NCBI GenBank assembly: GCA_018268755.1
Contig: JAFDVW010000009.1
Coordinates: 124,001-188,000, forward strand
DNA: 64,000 bases
Direction of reading: 5' to 3'
Origin: Acidobacteriota bacterium
Lineage (GTDB): Bacteria; Acidobacteriota; Terriglobia; Terriglobales; Acidobacteriaceae
Position numbers and translations under genes: made by a program. Numbering within the stretch: position 1 is the stretch's first letter; every line of letters starts with the position of its first letter. The notes beneath the pieces were generated by a model. The model was given only the letters and a program-made list of their open reading frames with translations, did no database searches and was not told the DNA's origin. This document shows, one piece after another, positions 44,520 to 52,918 of the stretch.

Positions 44520-45896
44520 CTAGGAAATAGCAATGGTGGAATTTTCCGCTCTGGTTCCGACCATTGGCGGAAACGGCGGTCGCTTCAAAAAAGTAATCGC
44601 TAAATTCAGAGCAAACACGGTCACGGCGCTCATTTCCGTAATGGCGGAAACCGGCAACCACCTCCAGGCGGAAGCCAACAGGCCTTGATAAGCAAGCACC
44701 TCAGAACCCACGCGCATCCCGCACCCTACAGTCAGGAGGAAGAGCCCCACGAACATGCCTTGCGCGCTGAACAACAAACGCATGCCGGAGAAGGCCGGCA
44801 ACACGCGCTGGCCGATAGCGAACACCATGGTGCTTAGGAATCCAACGGTCAGCGCATGCCGGGATGCTCCCCAAACCCCGCGGGCCTCGGCGGCGTTGGC
44901 GGCCCACACCGCCAGCAGCGCGGAAATCATGGCCCAGATATATGCGGTCCGCACGAAGAAAGGAAAACTTGCATGGACTCCCTTGAGCTTCGCCGGGCGT
45001 TCCGCTGGTTGCAGCAAACGAAGGGCGTGGATGGCTGTCACAACTCCTGCAAGCAGCAGCAAAACCGTGCCGCGCAGGGAGAATGGCGCCAGACACACGC
45101 CCAGGGAATTGAGCCCCACCGCCCACAGTAAACGCCTCCCATGAAGCGGACGCAAGCCCAGAAAAATGGGCAACCACTTGGCGCTGAAACCCCACACGAA
45201 GGGCACCAGACAGCCCCAGGTTTGGAACACCAGAAAGTATTGGTCGAAGTAGTGGGGCAACTCGGGTGACGAGGCTTCCCATGCCAGATATAGGGCGGAA
45301 GCCAGATTCAAAAACAAAGTCGCCAGGAAGCCGACGGCCCCGGCAACCACCGCAAAGATCCACTCCTCGAATTTGCTCTTCCCCGCATCCTGCGGGCGAT
45401 GTCCGGAAACGGCGCGAAAGAAAATGAGAAATGCCGCCAGTTCCATCCCCGCGGAAATCGGCAGGAGGATGCGCCAGTGCCACTGCTCCACCGTGGCCCA
45501 CCAGCGCAGCCCCACGCCTGCAACCCAGAGCCCCCAGGACATCCAGGGAGCCCACAGTCCAAAACCCTGGACGCGGCGGAGCTTGGGAATGGAGTGAAAG
45601 CCGATGCCCAGGATGAAGGTGCCGATCCAGCCAAAAATCTGGGCATGTCCATGCGCCTGGATCCAGGCCGGAGACACGGAAGTGGCCGAACGCTGGGCGC
45701 TGATGGCCAGCAGATTCCATACGCCCAGAAACGTGCCCGGCAACAGCATGAAGGCGAGGCCGCTGCTGATGTAGAGCATCAACAGGCGCGAGAGCTTGAC
45801 CTCGCGCGCCGCGGTGATTTCAAAAATCTGCAGCGGACTCAACCGCTGCCCGACTTCCCGCTCAATGCGCGCCGGCGCCGCTGCTGGAGCGGGCAT
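44520..45896 (-). CDS. NnrS-like multi-spanning membrane protein
   Basis: A 458-residue protein with about twelve predicted membrane helices. The pattern WIQAHGHAQIFGWIGTFILG followed by FHSIPKLRRVQG resembles the NnrS 'HG.....G....G....A.P' segment, in a family that binds haem and copper and protects cells from NO in proteobacteria. Later FQTWGCLVPFVWGFSAKWLP and ALTVGFLSTMVFAIGQRVLP, then AFSG also fit. The start overlaps the RIC stop by one base (TAATG), and the qNor gene follows after 13 bases. The family call is moderate because NnrS sequences vary. Confidence 0.72.
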   Translation of the reverse strand: MPAPAAAPARIEREVGQRLSPLQIFEITAAREVKLSRLLMLYISSGLAFMLLPGTFLGVWNLLAISAQRSATSVSPAWIQAHGHAQIFGWIGTFILGIGFHSIPKLRRVQGFGLWAPWMSWGLWVAGVGLRWWATVEQWHWRILLPISAGMELAAFLIFFRAVSGHRPQDAGKSKFEEWIFAVVAGAVGFLATLFLNLASALYLAWEASSPELPHYFDQYFLVFQTWGCLVPFVWGFSAKWLPIFLGLRPLHGRRLLWAVGLNSLGVCLAPFSLRGTVLLLLAGVVTAIHALRLLQPAERPAKLKGVHASFPFFVRTAYIWAMISALLAVWAANAAEARGVWGASRHALTVGFLSTMVFAIGQRVLPAFSGMRLLFSAQGMFVGLFLLTVGCGMRVGSEVLAYQGLLASAWRWLPVSAITEMSAVTVFALNLAITFLKRPPFPPMVGTRAENSTIAIS

Positions 45897-46621
45897 TAGT
45901 GTGCCCCTTCCATGGCAATGGCGCGGGGAAACAAAATATTGTTTTCCAAATGAATATGCTGGTGCAGGTCGGCTTCGAAATCCGCCAGCGCCCGATAGAG
46001 GGTCTGATAGGTGATGCAGGCATCGGGCGGCGGAGCGTAATTTCCACTCAGCTCTCGCAACGCACGCAAAGCCTCACCGGCCGAATCATGCTCATGCTCC
46101 ATCATGGTGATAGGGTTTTGCATGCTGCCGAAGGGAGGGGGCAGGACCGGCTCATTCTGGAGAACGGACTCCTCCATGCGCACGATGTGCGGGAACAGGA
46201 CCTTCTCTTCCTTCATCATGTGCATGGTCAGTTCCTGGGCCAGACCGTGGAAAGTGCTGCGCATTTTCTCCAGCTCAGGGTGATTTTTGCCGTGGACCGA
46301 GCAAACCCTGGCCAGCAGCGGAGCCAGGCGCACAATTTCTTCCCGCGTGTATTTGTGGTGTGTGTTTTCGATATGGGCGACGATCTCGGCCAGCGGTTCG
46401 TTTTGCCAGAAGCGCGGCTCCGGCGCCGCCTGGGCCGCCTCTTCCGCCGCCTGCAGCGAATGCCAGACCTCATCTACGGATAGGTTCGCGGCGCGACAAG
46501 CTTCCTCCAGCGGTTTCTTTCCGCCACAGCAATAGTCGATACCGAATTTTTCAAAGACACGCGTCGCAGCGGGAATTTCCTGCGCCAGTTCGCGGACCGT
46601 CTTTTCCGTGTACACGCTCAT
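45896..46621 (-). CDS. ric: di-iron Fe-S cluster repair protein (RIC/ScdA/YtfE family)
   Basis: Repairs iron-sulfur clusters damaged by NO or oxidants. The 241-residue protein has an N-terminal ScdA_N domain with KFGIDYCCGGKKPLEEACR (DYCCGG motif), then a hemerythrin-like four-helix bundle with HTHHKYTREE-like segments (IENTHHKYTREEIVRL), KNHPEL, MHMMKEEKVLFP and EHEHDSAGEALR, and HQHIHLENNILFPRA, which supply the di-iron His/Glu ligands. I chose the ATG at 46621 because AGAGGAG lies 7 bases upstream; the frame is open to 46669. It is the first gene of the NO-defence operon, and an Fnr-like palindrome lies about 110 bases upstream. Confidence 0.92.
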   Translation of the reverse strand: MSVYTEKTVRELAQEIPAATRVFEKFGIDYCCGGKKPLEEACRAANLSVDEVWHSLQAAEEAAQAAPEPRFWQNEPLAEIVAHIENTHHKYTREEIVRLAPLLARVCSVHGKNHPELEKMRSTFHGLAQELTMHMMKEEKVLFPHIVRMEESVLQNEPVLPPPFGSMQNPITMMEHEHDSAGEALRALRELSGNYAPPPDACITYQTLYRALADFEADLHQHIHLENNILFPRAIAMEGAH

Positions 46622-46729
46622 TTCACTCTCCTCTTTGGAAATTCTTCCCCGAAGCCCGGCCGTCCCCACAATTTCCGGGCAATCCGAAGGTGATGGGAGA
46701 AAGGTATCGCCGCCGCAAAATTGGGGCGA

Positions 46730-46741
46730 TGACTTATGTCA
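46730..46741. promoter_or_regulatory. Fnr/Dnr-like half-site palindrome before the NO-defence operon
   Basis: TGACTTATGTCA has perfect TGAC/GTCA arms with a 4-base spacer, the geometry of Fnr-family sites (TTGAT-N4-ATCAA and variants). It lies in the 162-base gap between the Crp/Fnr gene and the RIC gene, 109 bases from the RIC start. Confidence 0.55.
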
Positions 46742-46783
46742 CGGGCAGAAAATCTGGGGAATGGAAGGGGGAAACTGCAAGAA

Positions 46784-47482
46784 CTAAGTGGCGTCCTGCA
46801 GCTCGGACTCGAGGCCCGCGGCGTCGCGAATGGTCACGTTGCGCCCGTCGATACGGATGAGCCCCTCCGACTGCAATCGGGAAAGGTTGCGGGAAACCAG
46901 CTCCCGCACTGTGCCGATCTGCGAAGCCAGTTCCTGGTTGCTGATGGGCAAGGTGACTTCCAACCCCTCCGGGGTCTTGTGCCCTTCCCGCTGAGCGAGA
47001 CGCAAAAGGTAGGAAGCCAGGCGGTGGCGCACGGTGGTAAAGGAAAGCTCTTCAATGATGCCCACCAGCCGCCGCAAGCGGGCTCCCACAACCCGCAGCA
47101 CTTTGAGGGCTACATGGGGATGCTCCAGGCAAAGCGCCTGAAAGTCCTGCTTGCTGACAAAGATCAGCGTGGCCGCGTCCACCGCCGCCGCGGACGCGGG
47201 ATAGTTCCCGCCATCGAAAACCGGCAACTCGGCGATGGAACTCCCTGCGCCGTCGATGCTGAGCACTTGCTCGCGGCCTCCAGGAGAACTTTTGTAAATC
47301 CGCACATTCCCCGCCTGGACCACATACATGCCGGCGCAGGGCGCGCCTTCATCAAAAATGATTTCACTGGGGCCGTAGCGGCGCACGACGGCGCGTTGGG
47401 TGAGAAATGACAATTCCCCTTCGGTCAGGCCGGAAAAAATCGGCACCTTGGCGAGAATTTGTCCGTAGGCGGGTTCGAGCAC
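46784..47482 (-). CDS. Crp/Fnr-family transcription regulator
   Basis: A 232-residue regulator with an N-terminal cyclic-nucleotide-type beta-roll (IFSGLTEGELSFLTQRAVVR, then GAPCAGMYVVQAGNVRIYKS) and a C-terminal winged helix. The recognition helix reads GTVRELVSRNLSRLQSEG, with both an R-E pair and the S-R pair found in Crp and Fnr/Dnr groups. The N-terminus lacks the Fnr cysteine cluster, so an O2-sensing 4Fe-4S centre is unlikely; a haem-NO sensor as in Dnr is possible. The start is GTG with TAGAAT six bases upstream, so the mRNA may be leaderless. It lies upstream of the NO-defence operon and downstream of gbcA, both on its strand. Confidence 0.85.
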   Translation of the reverse strand: MLEPAYGQILAKVPIFSGLTEGELSFLTQRAVVRRYGPSEIIFDEGAPCAGMYVVQAGNVRIYKSSPGGREQVLSIDGAGSSIAELPVFDGGNYPASAAAVDAATLIFVSKQDFQALCLEHPHVALKVLRVVGARLRRLVGIIEELSFTTVRHRLASYLLRLAQREGHKTPEGLEVTLPISNQELASQIGTVRELVSRNLSRLQSEGLIRIDGRNVTIRDAAGLESELQDAT

Positions 47483-47488
47483 CTGGCT

Positions 47489-47494
47489 ATTCTA
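47489..47494 (-). promoter_or_regulatory. -10 box placed for a leaderless Crp/Fnr mRNA
   Basis: On the minus strand, TAGAAT is followed by six bases and the GTG start of the regulator, the same spacing as before lhr and the L,D-transpeptidase. No ribosome-binding site is seen. The box lies in the 43-base gap after gbcA. Confidence 0.45.
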
Positions 47495-47525
47495 CAGAAT
47501 CGCTCGGCCTGCGTACCGGGGAGAA

Positions 47526-48743
47526 TCAGCCAAGCCGTGGGGTGATGGAGCGACGATACCAATCCACAAACTGCATGACCCCGCCTTCGTGTTCCACGGA
47601 GTAAGGGCCGGGCTCATACGCGGGCGAATTGATGCCGATCTGATTGCCCTCGACAATCGACAGGTCCTGGCTGTTGGTTGCCAGCCAAACTTCGGTAAGG
47701 CGCTTTACGTCATAGTCCACGCCTTCGACGGCGTCCTTGTGCACCAGCCACTTGGTGGTGACCTGCGTCTGGGTGGGACCGACGGGCAGCACGCGGAAGG
47801 TGACCGCGTGGTCACCGAGAATGTGGTTCCAGGTGCTGGGATAATGAAATAACAATAGCGAACCAATCGCGGGCTCCGTCACCTCGGGACAAAGCGGCTT
47901 GCGCACCGCCGCTGTTCCATCCATGGTGTAACTCACGGAACTGCCCAGCAGGGGCAGCCGCGAAGTCCGGAACTGCCCCGATTCGGCCATGCGGAACTGG
48001 CTGGGCAAGCCGGCCGACTCCCAACGCTGCCAGTTGGCCATCATCTCCGGATCGTTGTTCACGCCCTGCACGCCGGTTGCAGTCGGCTTTTCCGGATAGG
48101 TACGGCACAACTCGGGATGGTTCACCGCGCAGTGGTAACACTCGCGATTGTTTTCCCAAACCAGTTTCCAGTTCCCTTTCTCAATGATGGTGGACTGAAA
48201 AGCGATTTTGGCATCGCGAAGTTTGTGCGGCGACAGGTAAGGCTCGACGTGCGCGCGAAAAGGAGCAAAATCCGGCGCTTCCTGCGCCAGGCAGACAAAT
48301 ATGTAACCCGCCAGGCTCTCGCAATGCACCGGCTTCAGCCCCAGCTGCGAATTGTCCACCGTCTTGCCCATCTGGCGCGCGGTCGCCAAGCGGCCGTCCA
48401 GATGGTAGGTCCACTGATGGTAAGGACAAACCAGCCGCTTCTCCACTTTTCCCTTCGGCTCCACGCAAACCCGCGAGCCGCGGTGGCGGCACGAATTATG
48501 CATGGCCCGGATGCTGCCATCTTCCTGGCGCATCACAAGAATCGCGTACTCCCCAATGGGCACGCTGAAGTACGAGCCTGGCGCTCCCAGCTCGCACTCG
48601 TGCCCTACGAACAACCACTCCCGGTAGTAAATGTTCTCCAGATCGAGCTGATAGTAAGCAGGATCGGTATAGAGACTGCGCTCGAGGCTATACCCCTCGC
48701 GCTGCTTCTCCAGCCGGGAAAGCATTTCCGAACGTACGGTCAT
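47526..48743 (-). CDS. gbcA: Rieske oxygenase, glycine betaine monooxygenase GbcA type
   Basis: The oxygenase part of an enzyme that removes a methyl group from a quaternary amine, most likely glycine betaine to dimethylglycine plus formaldehyde. The 405-residue protein shows the Rieske ligands in NSCRHRGSRVC (Cys85, His87) and VCPYHQWTY (Cys106, His109), and the mononuclear iron site in ENNRECYHCAVNHPEL (His204, His209). Segments such as KWLVHKDAVEGVDYD and PLLGSSVSYTMDG recall Pseudomonas GbcA closely. I chose the ATG at 48743 because CGGAG lies just upstream; the frame is open to 48773. The partner reductase GbcB is not in the window. It is divergent from the etf/dgc genes. Confidence 0.9.
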   Translation of the reverse strand: MTVRSEMLSRLEKQREGYSLERSLYTDPAYYQLDLENIYYREWLFVGHECELGAPGSYFSVPIGEYAILVMRQEDGSIRAMHNSCRHRGSRVCVEPKGKVEKRLVCPYHQWTYHLDGRLATARQMGKTVDNSQLGLKPVHCESLAGYIFVCLAQEAPDFAPFRAHVEPYLSPHKLRDAKIAFQSTIIEKGNWKLVWENNRECYHCAVNHPELCRTYPEKPTATGVQGVNNDPEMMANWQRWESAGLPSQFRMAESGQFRTSRLPLLGSSVSYTMDGTAAVRKPLCPEVTEPAIGSLLLFHYPSTWNHILGDHAVTFRVLPVGPTQTQVTTKWLVHKDAVEGVDYDVKRLTEVWLATNSQDLSIVEGNQIGINSPAYEPGPYSVEHEGGVMQFVDWYRRSITPRLG

Positions 48744-48828
48744 GGGGACTCCGAAGATATCAGAAATTTGCATTCAGCTGAGACTGGCGCCCAGCCAAGC
48801 GCGCCGCGCCGGCGCCGTGATTCTGCCG

Positions 48829-48857
48829 TTGACAAATGTATATCAGCAGTATATTAG
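48829..48857 (+). promoter_or_regulatory. sigma-70-like promoter of the betaine demethylation operon with repeated half-sites
   Basis: TTGACA (48829-48834) is followed by TATATT at 48850-48855 (15-base spacer) or TATTAG at 48852-48857 (17-base spacer). Between and around them lies TGTATATCA (48837-48845) and a second GTATAT (48849-48854), a possible regulator site. It lies 61 bases before the etfA ATG and about 90 bases from the gbcA start. Confidence 0.5.
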
Positions 48858-48917
48858 TACCATACCACGCTGGCAAGACCCTTCTTGACGGCGCGGAACG
48901 CCCAGTCCCAGGCAACT

Positions 48918-49964
48918 ATGAATTCGCTCCCCGTGAGTCCGTCCCCCGCTCCGCCCCTGGTCCTGGTTTTCGCCGAGACCTTGTGGGGAAAGCTGGAGCG
49001 ACTGAGCTTCGAATTGCTGGCCGACGCCCGCAAGCTGGCCGCTTCCGTAAAAGGCCGGGTAGAAGTTGTCCTGTTCACCACCCAGGAGCAGCGGGCTTCC
49101 CTGCTGGAAGAACTCCTGGCACATGTGCGTGAGCCGATCCATCTGGTGGAGCACGAAAACTTCGCCGAGTATTCCACCGAGTCGTATACCAGCGGCCTGG
49201 TGCAGTTGCTGCAAGTCCTGCAGCCCAATCTTTTGTTTCTGGGCGCGACCACCTACGGCCGCGATTTCGCGCCGCGCGTAGCGGCGCGCCTGGGTTACGC
49301 GTACTTCCCCCACTGCCTGCTGAGCAAAACCGCCACTGGAGGAAAGCTCGATATCACGCGCGTGACCCACGGAGGCCGCGTGCACATCCAGACCAATTGG
49401 CCGCTCGCCGCCCCCGCCATCCTCACCATGAAAGCGGGGGTCGCGGATGCGCCGGCAGCGGAGAAGACGCCACCCAATCCCCAAGTCACATCCCATGCTT
49501 TGAAAATTGCCGCCGGCAAGGTGCGGCTCAAGAAGCGCATTCCTCCCGATCCACGGACCCTGGATATCCGGCAAGCTGAAAAACTGGTTTCCGGCGGAAG
49601 AGGCGTGGGCAATAAAGAGAATTTCGCCGTGCTGCGCGCTCTGGCCGATGCGCTGGGGGCCAGCCTCGCGGCCAGCCGCGCGGCCGTGGACCTTGGCTGG
49701 GTGGAATATGAGCGCCAGGTGGGGCAGACCGGCAAGACCGTAACGCCGCGGTTGTACCTAGCGGCCGGCATCTCCGGGGCCAGCCACCACCTAATGGGTA
49801 TGCGCGACGCGGGAAAGATCGTGGTGGTCAATACCGACCGGCAGGCGCCGATCTTCTCCGTCGCCCACTTCGGGGTGCTGGGAGACCTGCATGCCGTACT
49901 TCCCCGCCTGACGGAACGCATTCAGGCCGACAAGAAAAAAGCAACACCGGCAACGTCGAAGTAA
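48918..49964 (+). CDS. etfA: electron transfer flavoprotein alpha subunit
   Basis: A 348-residue EtfA-type protein. The N-terminal domain (LVLVFAETLWGKLERLSFEL, then LLADARKLAAS) fits the family, and the C-terminal FAD-binding segment GISGASHHLMGMRDAGKIVV, then NTDRQAPIFSVAHFGVLGDL is the EtfA signature. The frame could start at a TTG at 48885; I prefer the ATG at 48918. Its beta partner lies two genes downstream, separated by the DgcB-type gene, an order known from glycine-betaine clusters of Pseudomonas. I infer that it carries electrons from the DgcA-type dehydrogenase to the membrane. Confidence 0.92.
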   Translation: MNSLPVSPSPAPPLVLVFAETLWGKLERLSFELLADARKLAASVKGRVEVVLFTTQEQRASLLEELLAHVREPIHLVEHENFAEYSTESYTSGLVQLLQVLQPNLLFLGATTYGRDFAPRVAARLGYAYFPHCLLSKTATGGKLDITRVTHGGRVHIQTNWPLAAPAILTMKAGVADAPAAEKTPPNPQVTSHALKIAAGKVRLKKRIPPDPRTLDIRQAEKLVSGGRGVGNKENFAVLRALADALGASLAASRAAVDLGWVEYERQVGQTGKTVTPRLYLAAGISGASHHLMGMRDAGKIVVVNTDRQAPIFSVAHFGVLGDLHAVLPRLTERIQADKKKATPATSK

Positions 49965-50004
49965 TTTTGCCAGAGTTCTGCCCCAGGAAAGCAGAGAGGA
50001 CATC

Positions 50005-51984
50005 GTGGAGCCAATAACCCGGCAAATCGAATGGAATGTTTCCCATGGCATGCTCCTCTTTCTCTACGGGGGGACCTTCCTGGCTGTGCTGCTGAGCGCC
50101 TGGCGTCTCTATCGCCGGACCGCGGTATGGCGCAGCGGGAGGCCTTATTCATCGGGCATCACGCCGGCACGGGCGATAGAGAACGTCGTTGCCTGGATGT
50201 TCAACCGCAGCAAGATGCCGCGCGACCGCTATGCCGCCTGGATGCACTCGCTCATCCTATGGGGCTTTATCATTCTATTGATCGGTACCACGCTGGTGTT
50301 TCTGGAACACCAGACGCCCCTGCATTTTTTCTACGGCACGTTTTATCTGGTGGCTTCCGCAATCATTGATGCCGGCGGCGTCGCCTTCCTCGCCGGCCTG
50401 GGCATGGCCATCTACCGGCGCTATCTGCATCGCCAGCCGCGCCTCAAGTCTTCGGGCTGGGTGGATGCGCTGCTGGTCCTGCTGGTCGCCATCGGGGTCA
50501 CCGGATTCTTTCTGGAAGGCTTTCGCATTGCGGTCACGCTGCCCAGCTTCGAGCGAGTTTCGTTCGTCGGCTATGGATTGGCGTTGCTGTTTCGCAGCCT
50601 GGTAAGCGCGGGGACTCTGCCTTTGCTGCACCGTATTTCCTGGAGCGTGCATGCCGCCCTGTGCGTCGTGCTCTTTGGCGCGGCCACGGTGTATTTCTTC
50701 CGGCACGTCGTTTTATCGCTCACCACAGTGGCGCTGCGCCCGCAACGCTCTTCCGGCAAGCTTCGCGAATACCCCACGACTGCGAACTACACGCCCTCGG
50801 GAACCGCCGCCGACCTTAAGTGGAAAGACCTGCTGGATGGCGATGCCTGTACCACCTGCGGCCGCTGCACTTCGGTCTGTCCTGCCACCGCGGCCGGAAA
50901 GGCGCTCGACCCGCGTAGCATTGTTCTGGGCCTCTCCCAACTGGTGGATCGCCAGACCGCTTCGCACAACGGACATCTCCCTTCCGCATTCGACATCATC
51001 ACCGACCGCGAGCTCTGGGATTGCACTACCTGCGGGGCTTGCGTCTACGAGTGCCCAGTGAACATCGAGGTCTACGACAAGATCGTGGATCTACGCCGGC
51101 AACTGGTGCAGATCGGCCGGGTTTCTCCGGCAGCGCAAGTCTCGCTCGATGGACTCCGCCAGCGGCAGAACCCGTGGGATTATTCTCCGGCGCAGCGCAC
51201 CGCCTGGAGCGAAGGCCTGAAGCTTCCCACGCCTGCTCCGGAAACCCAGGCCGAGTGGGTGTATTGGATCGGCTGTGCAGGGTCGTTTGAAGCTTCGGCG
51301 CAGTCCATCAGCAAATCCATGGTCAACATTCTGCGCCAGGCCAATGTCTCCTTCGTGACCCTGGGCTGTCAGGAGCGTTGCACCGGCGACCCCGCCCGGC
51401 GTATGGGGGACGAACGGCTGTTTCAGAAATTCAAGAAGTCGAATGTGGAAACCTTGCGGGCGATCGGCGCGCGTAAGATCGTGACCCACTGCCCGCACTG
51501 TCTCAACACGCTGAAGAACGAATACCTGGAAGACGGGCAGCCCGAGTTTACCGTGGTCCACCACTCGCAACTGCTGGAGACGTTGGTCAAGGAAGGCAAA
51601 CTTCAGCTGCAAACTTCCGACGAGAACCGGCCGATCACCTTCCACGATCCTTGCTATCTGGGACGGCACAACGGCGAGTTTGATGCCCCGCGCTCGGTCG
51701 TAGCGGCCTTGCCGGGAGCGGAGCTCCACGAGATGGAGCGCAACCGCGAAAAGTCTTTCTGCTGCGGGGGAGGCGGCGGACAAATGTGGCTGGAAAGCAG
51801 CGGCAGCCAGCGCGTGGAAGGCTTGCGGCTCGCGGAAGCGGAAAAGACCGGGGCCACTGTGATCGCGACGGCCTGTCCATTCTGCAAAATCATGCTGGAA
51901 AGCGCCTCCTCCACGGCGGGAAAGCAGCAGCTCATCCAGATCAAAGACATTGCCGAGCTGGTGAACGAGGCGATCGCCCGATGA
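50005..51984 (+). CDS. dgcB: membrane Fe-S oxidoreductase, DgcB type
   Basis: A 659-residue fusion of an N-terminal membrane domain (five or six helices, for example SLILWGFIILLIGTTLVFLE; RISWSVHAALCVVLFGAATV, NarI/cytochrome-b-like) with a soluble part. Two ferredoxin motifs, CTTCGRCTSVCPATA and CTTCGACVYECPVN, are followed by two CCG-type domains (HCPHCLNTLKNEY; CCGGGGGQMW). This architecture occurs in DgcB of dimethylglycine demethylase and in ETF-linked quinone reductases. The GTG start at 50005 has AGAGAGGA upstream. The etfB ATG overlaps the stop (ATGA). It should pass electrons from ETF to quinone, which is inference. Confidence 0.87.
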   Translation: MEPITRQIEWNVSHGMLLFLYGGTFLAVLLSAWRLYRRTAVWRSGRPYSSGITPARAIENVVAWMFNRSKMPRDRYAAWMHSLILWGFIILLIGTTLVFLEHQTPLHFFYGTFYLVASAIIDAGGVAFLAGLGMAIYRRYLHRQPRLKSSGWVDALLVLLVAIGVTGFFLEGFRIAVTLPSFERVSFVGYGLALLFRSLVSAGTLPLLHRISWSVHAALCVVLFGAATVYFFRHVVLSLTTVALRPQRSSGKLREYPTTANYTPSGTAADLKWKDLLDGDACTTCGRCTSVCPATAAGKALDPRSIVLGLSQLVDRQTASHNGHLPSAFDIITDRELWDCTTCGACVYECPVNIEVYDKIVDLRRQLVQIGRVSPAAQVSLDGLRQRQNPWDYSPAQRTAWSEGLKLPTPAPETQAEWVYWIGCAGSFEASAQSISKSMVNILRQANVSFVTLGCQERCTGDPARRMGDERLFQKFKKSNVETLRAIGARKIVTHCPHCLNTLKNEYLEDGQPEFTVVHHSQLLETLVKEGKLQLQTSDENRPITFHDPCYLGRHNGEFDAPRSVVAALPGAELHEMERNREKSFCCGGGGGQMWLESSGSQRVEGLRLAEAEKTGATVIATACPFCKIMLESASSTAGKQQLIQIKDIAELVNEAIAR

Positions 51985-52874
51985 AAGTCCTGCATACAAC
52001 GCCATTCAAAATTGCGGTTTGCCTGAAAGAGGTGCTCGACGCCCGCCTTCCCTTGAAGGTGGAAGCGAAGACTGGGGCGATTCAGCAGGACGCTCCCGAG
52101 CCCGTTGTGACCCTGAATCCAGCGGACCGCAGCGCCCTCGAATTTGCCATGCAGCTGCGCGAGCAGAGTCCGGGCAGTCGCGTGGAAGTCTTCAGCGTGA
52201 GCGACGTCGCGGGGCAGGCGGCGCTGTGGTATGGGCTGGCCCGCGGCGCAGACGATGCGGAACGGATCGAGGGCTCCGGCAAAGGCGCGCCCTACACCGC
52301 CGCCCTGCTCGCCACCCGATTTCACAAGGAAACGTTTGACCTGATCTGTTGCGGCGACGAAACCCTCGACAACTCTTCCGCCCTGGTGGGGCCGCTGCTG
52401 GCGGAAATCCTCGACTTGCCGCAGGTGACTGGCGTGGTCCGCATTGTCGAGTGCTCCAAGTCCTCCATCCTCGTGGAACGCGGACTGGAGCGAGGCAGCC
52501 GGGAGCTGGTCGAGATGGACCTGCCGGGACTGATCACCCTGAAGGCCGAGAGCGTGCCTTGGCGCTATGTTTCCTATCAGAAACTGGAAGAAGCGCAGCT
52601 GCGCAACATCCCGGTGCGCCGGGAAACCCTGCCTACCTCCTCCAATGGCTTGCCCAAATGGCCGGAGCAGGCGACGCCTACGGCCCCGCGAGCGCGGGTC
52701 AAAAAATCGTTCACGCCCGATTCCAAGATGTCGCCGGCCGACCGTGTGCGCATGATTATGGCGGGCGGAGCGGCCCCGCAGGAGTCCAAGTCGAAATCGT
52801 CCGTGGTGGAAGGCGATGCCGAATATGTGAGCGAGCAGCTATATCGTTTTTTGAAACATCACGAATTTGTGTAA
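51981..52874 (+). CDS. etfB: electron transfer flavoprotein beta subunit
   Basis: A 297-residue EtfB-type protein. FKIAVCLKEVLDARLPLKVE near the start, NPADRSALEFAMQLREQ and DLICCGDETLDNSSALVGPL fit the family, as does the LVEMDLPGLITLKAESV segment. The C-terminus is longer than usual, with a Pro/Ser/Lys-rich part after SSNGLPKWPEQATPTAPR. The ATG at 51981 overlaps the dgcB stop by four bases, so translation is coupled; the open frame upstream to 51786 overlaps dgcB and is ignored. dgcA follows after 44 bases. Confidence 0.92.
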   Translation: MKVLHTTPFKIAVCLKEVLDARLPLKVEAKTGAIQQDAPEPVVTLNPADRSALEFAMQLREQSPGSRVEVFSVSDVAGQAALWYGLARGADDAERIEGSGKGAPYTAALLATRFHKETFDLICCGDETLDNSSALVGPLLAEILDLPQVTGVVRIVECSKSSILVERGLERGSRELVEMDLPGLITLKAESVPWRYVSYQKLEEAQLRNIPVRRETLPTSSNGLPKWPEQATPTAPRARVKKSFTPDSKMSPADRVRMIMAGGAAPQESKSKSSVVEGDAEYVSEQLYRFLKHHEFV

Positions 52875-52918
52875 GACGCGCCGTGCGCGAGATCTAAGAA
52901 CGATGCGGGAGACCCACT

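Noticed and set aside
42212..47482. A denitrification island
   Set aside because: Only NO-handling genes are present; no nitrite or nitrous-oxide reductase is seen, so detoxification is the simpler reading.
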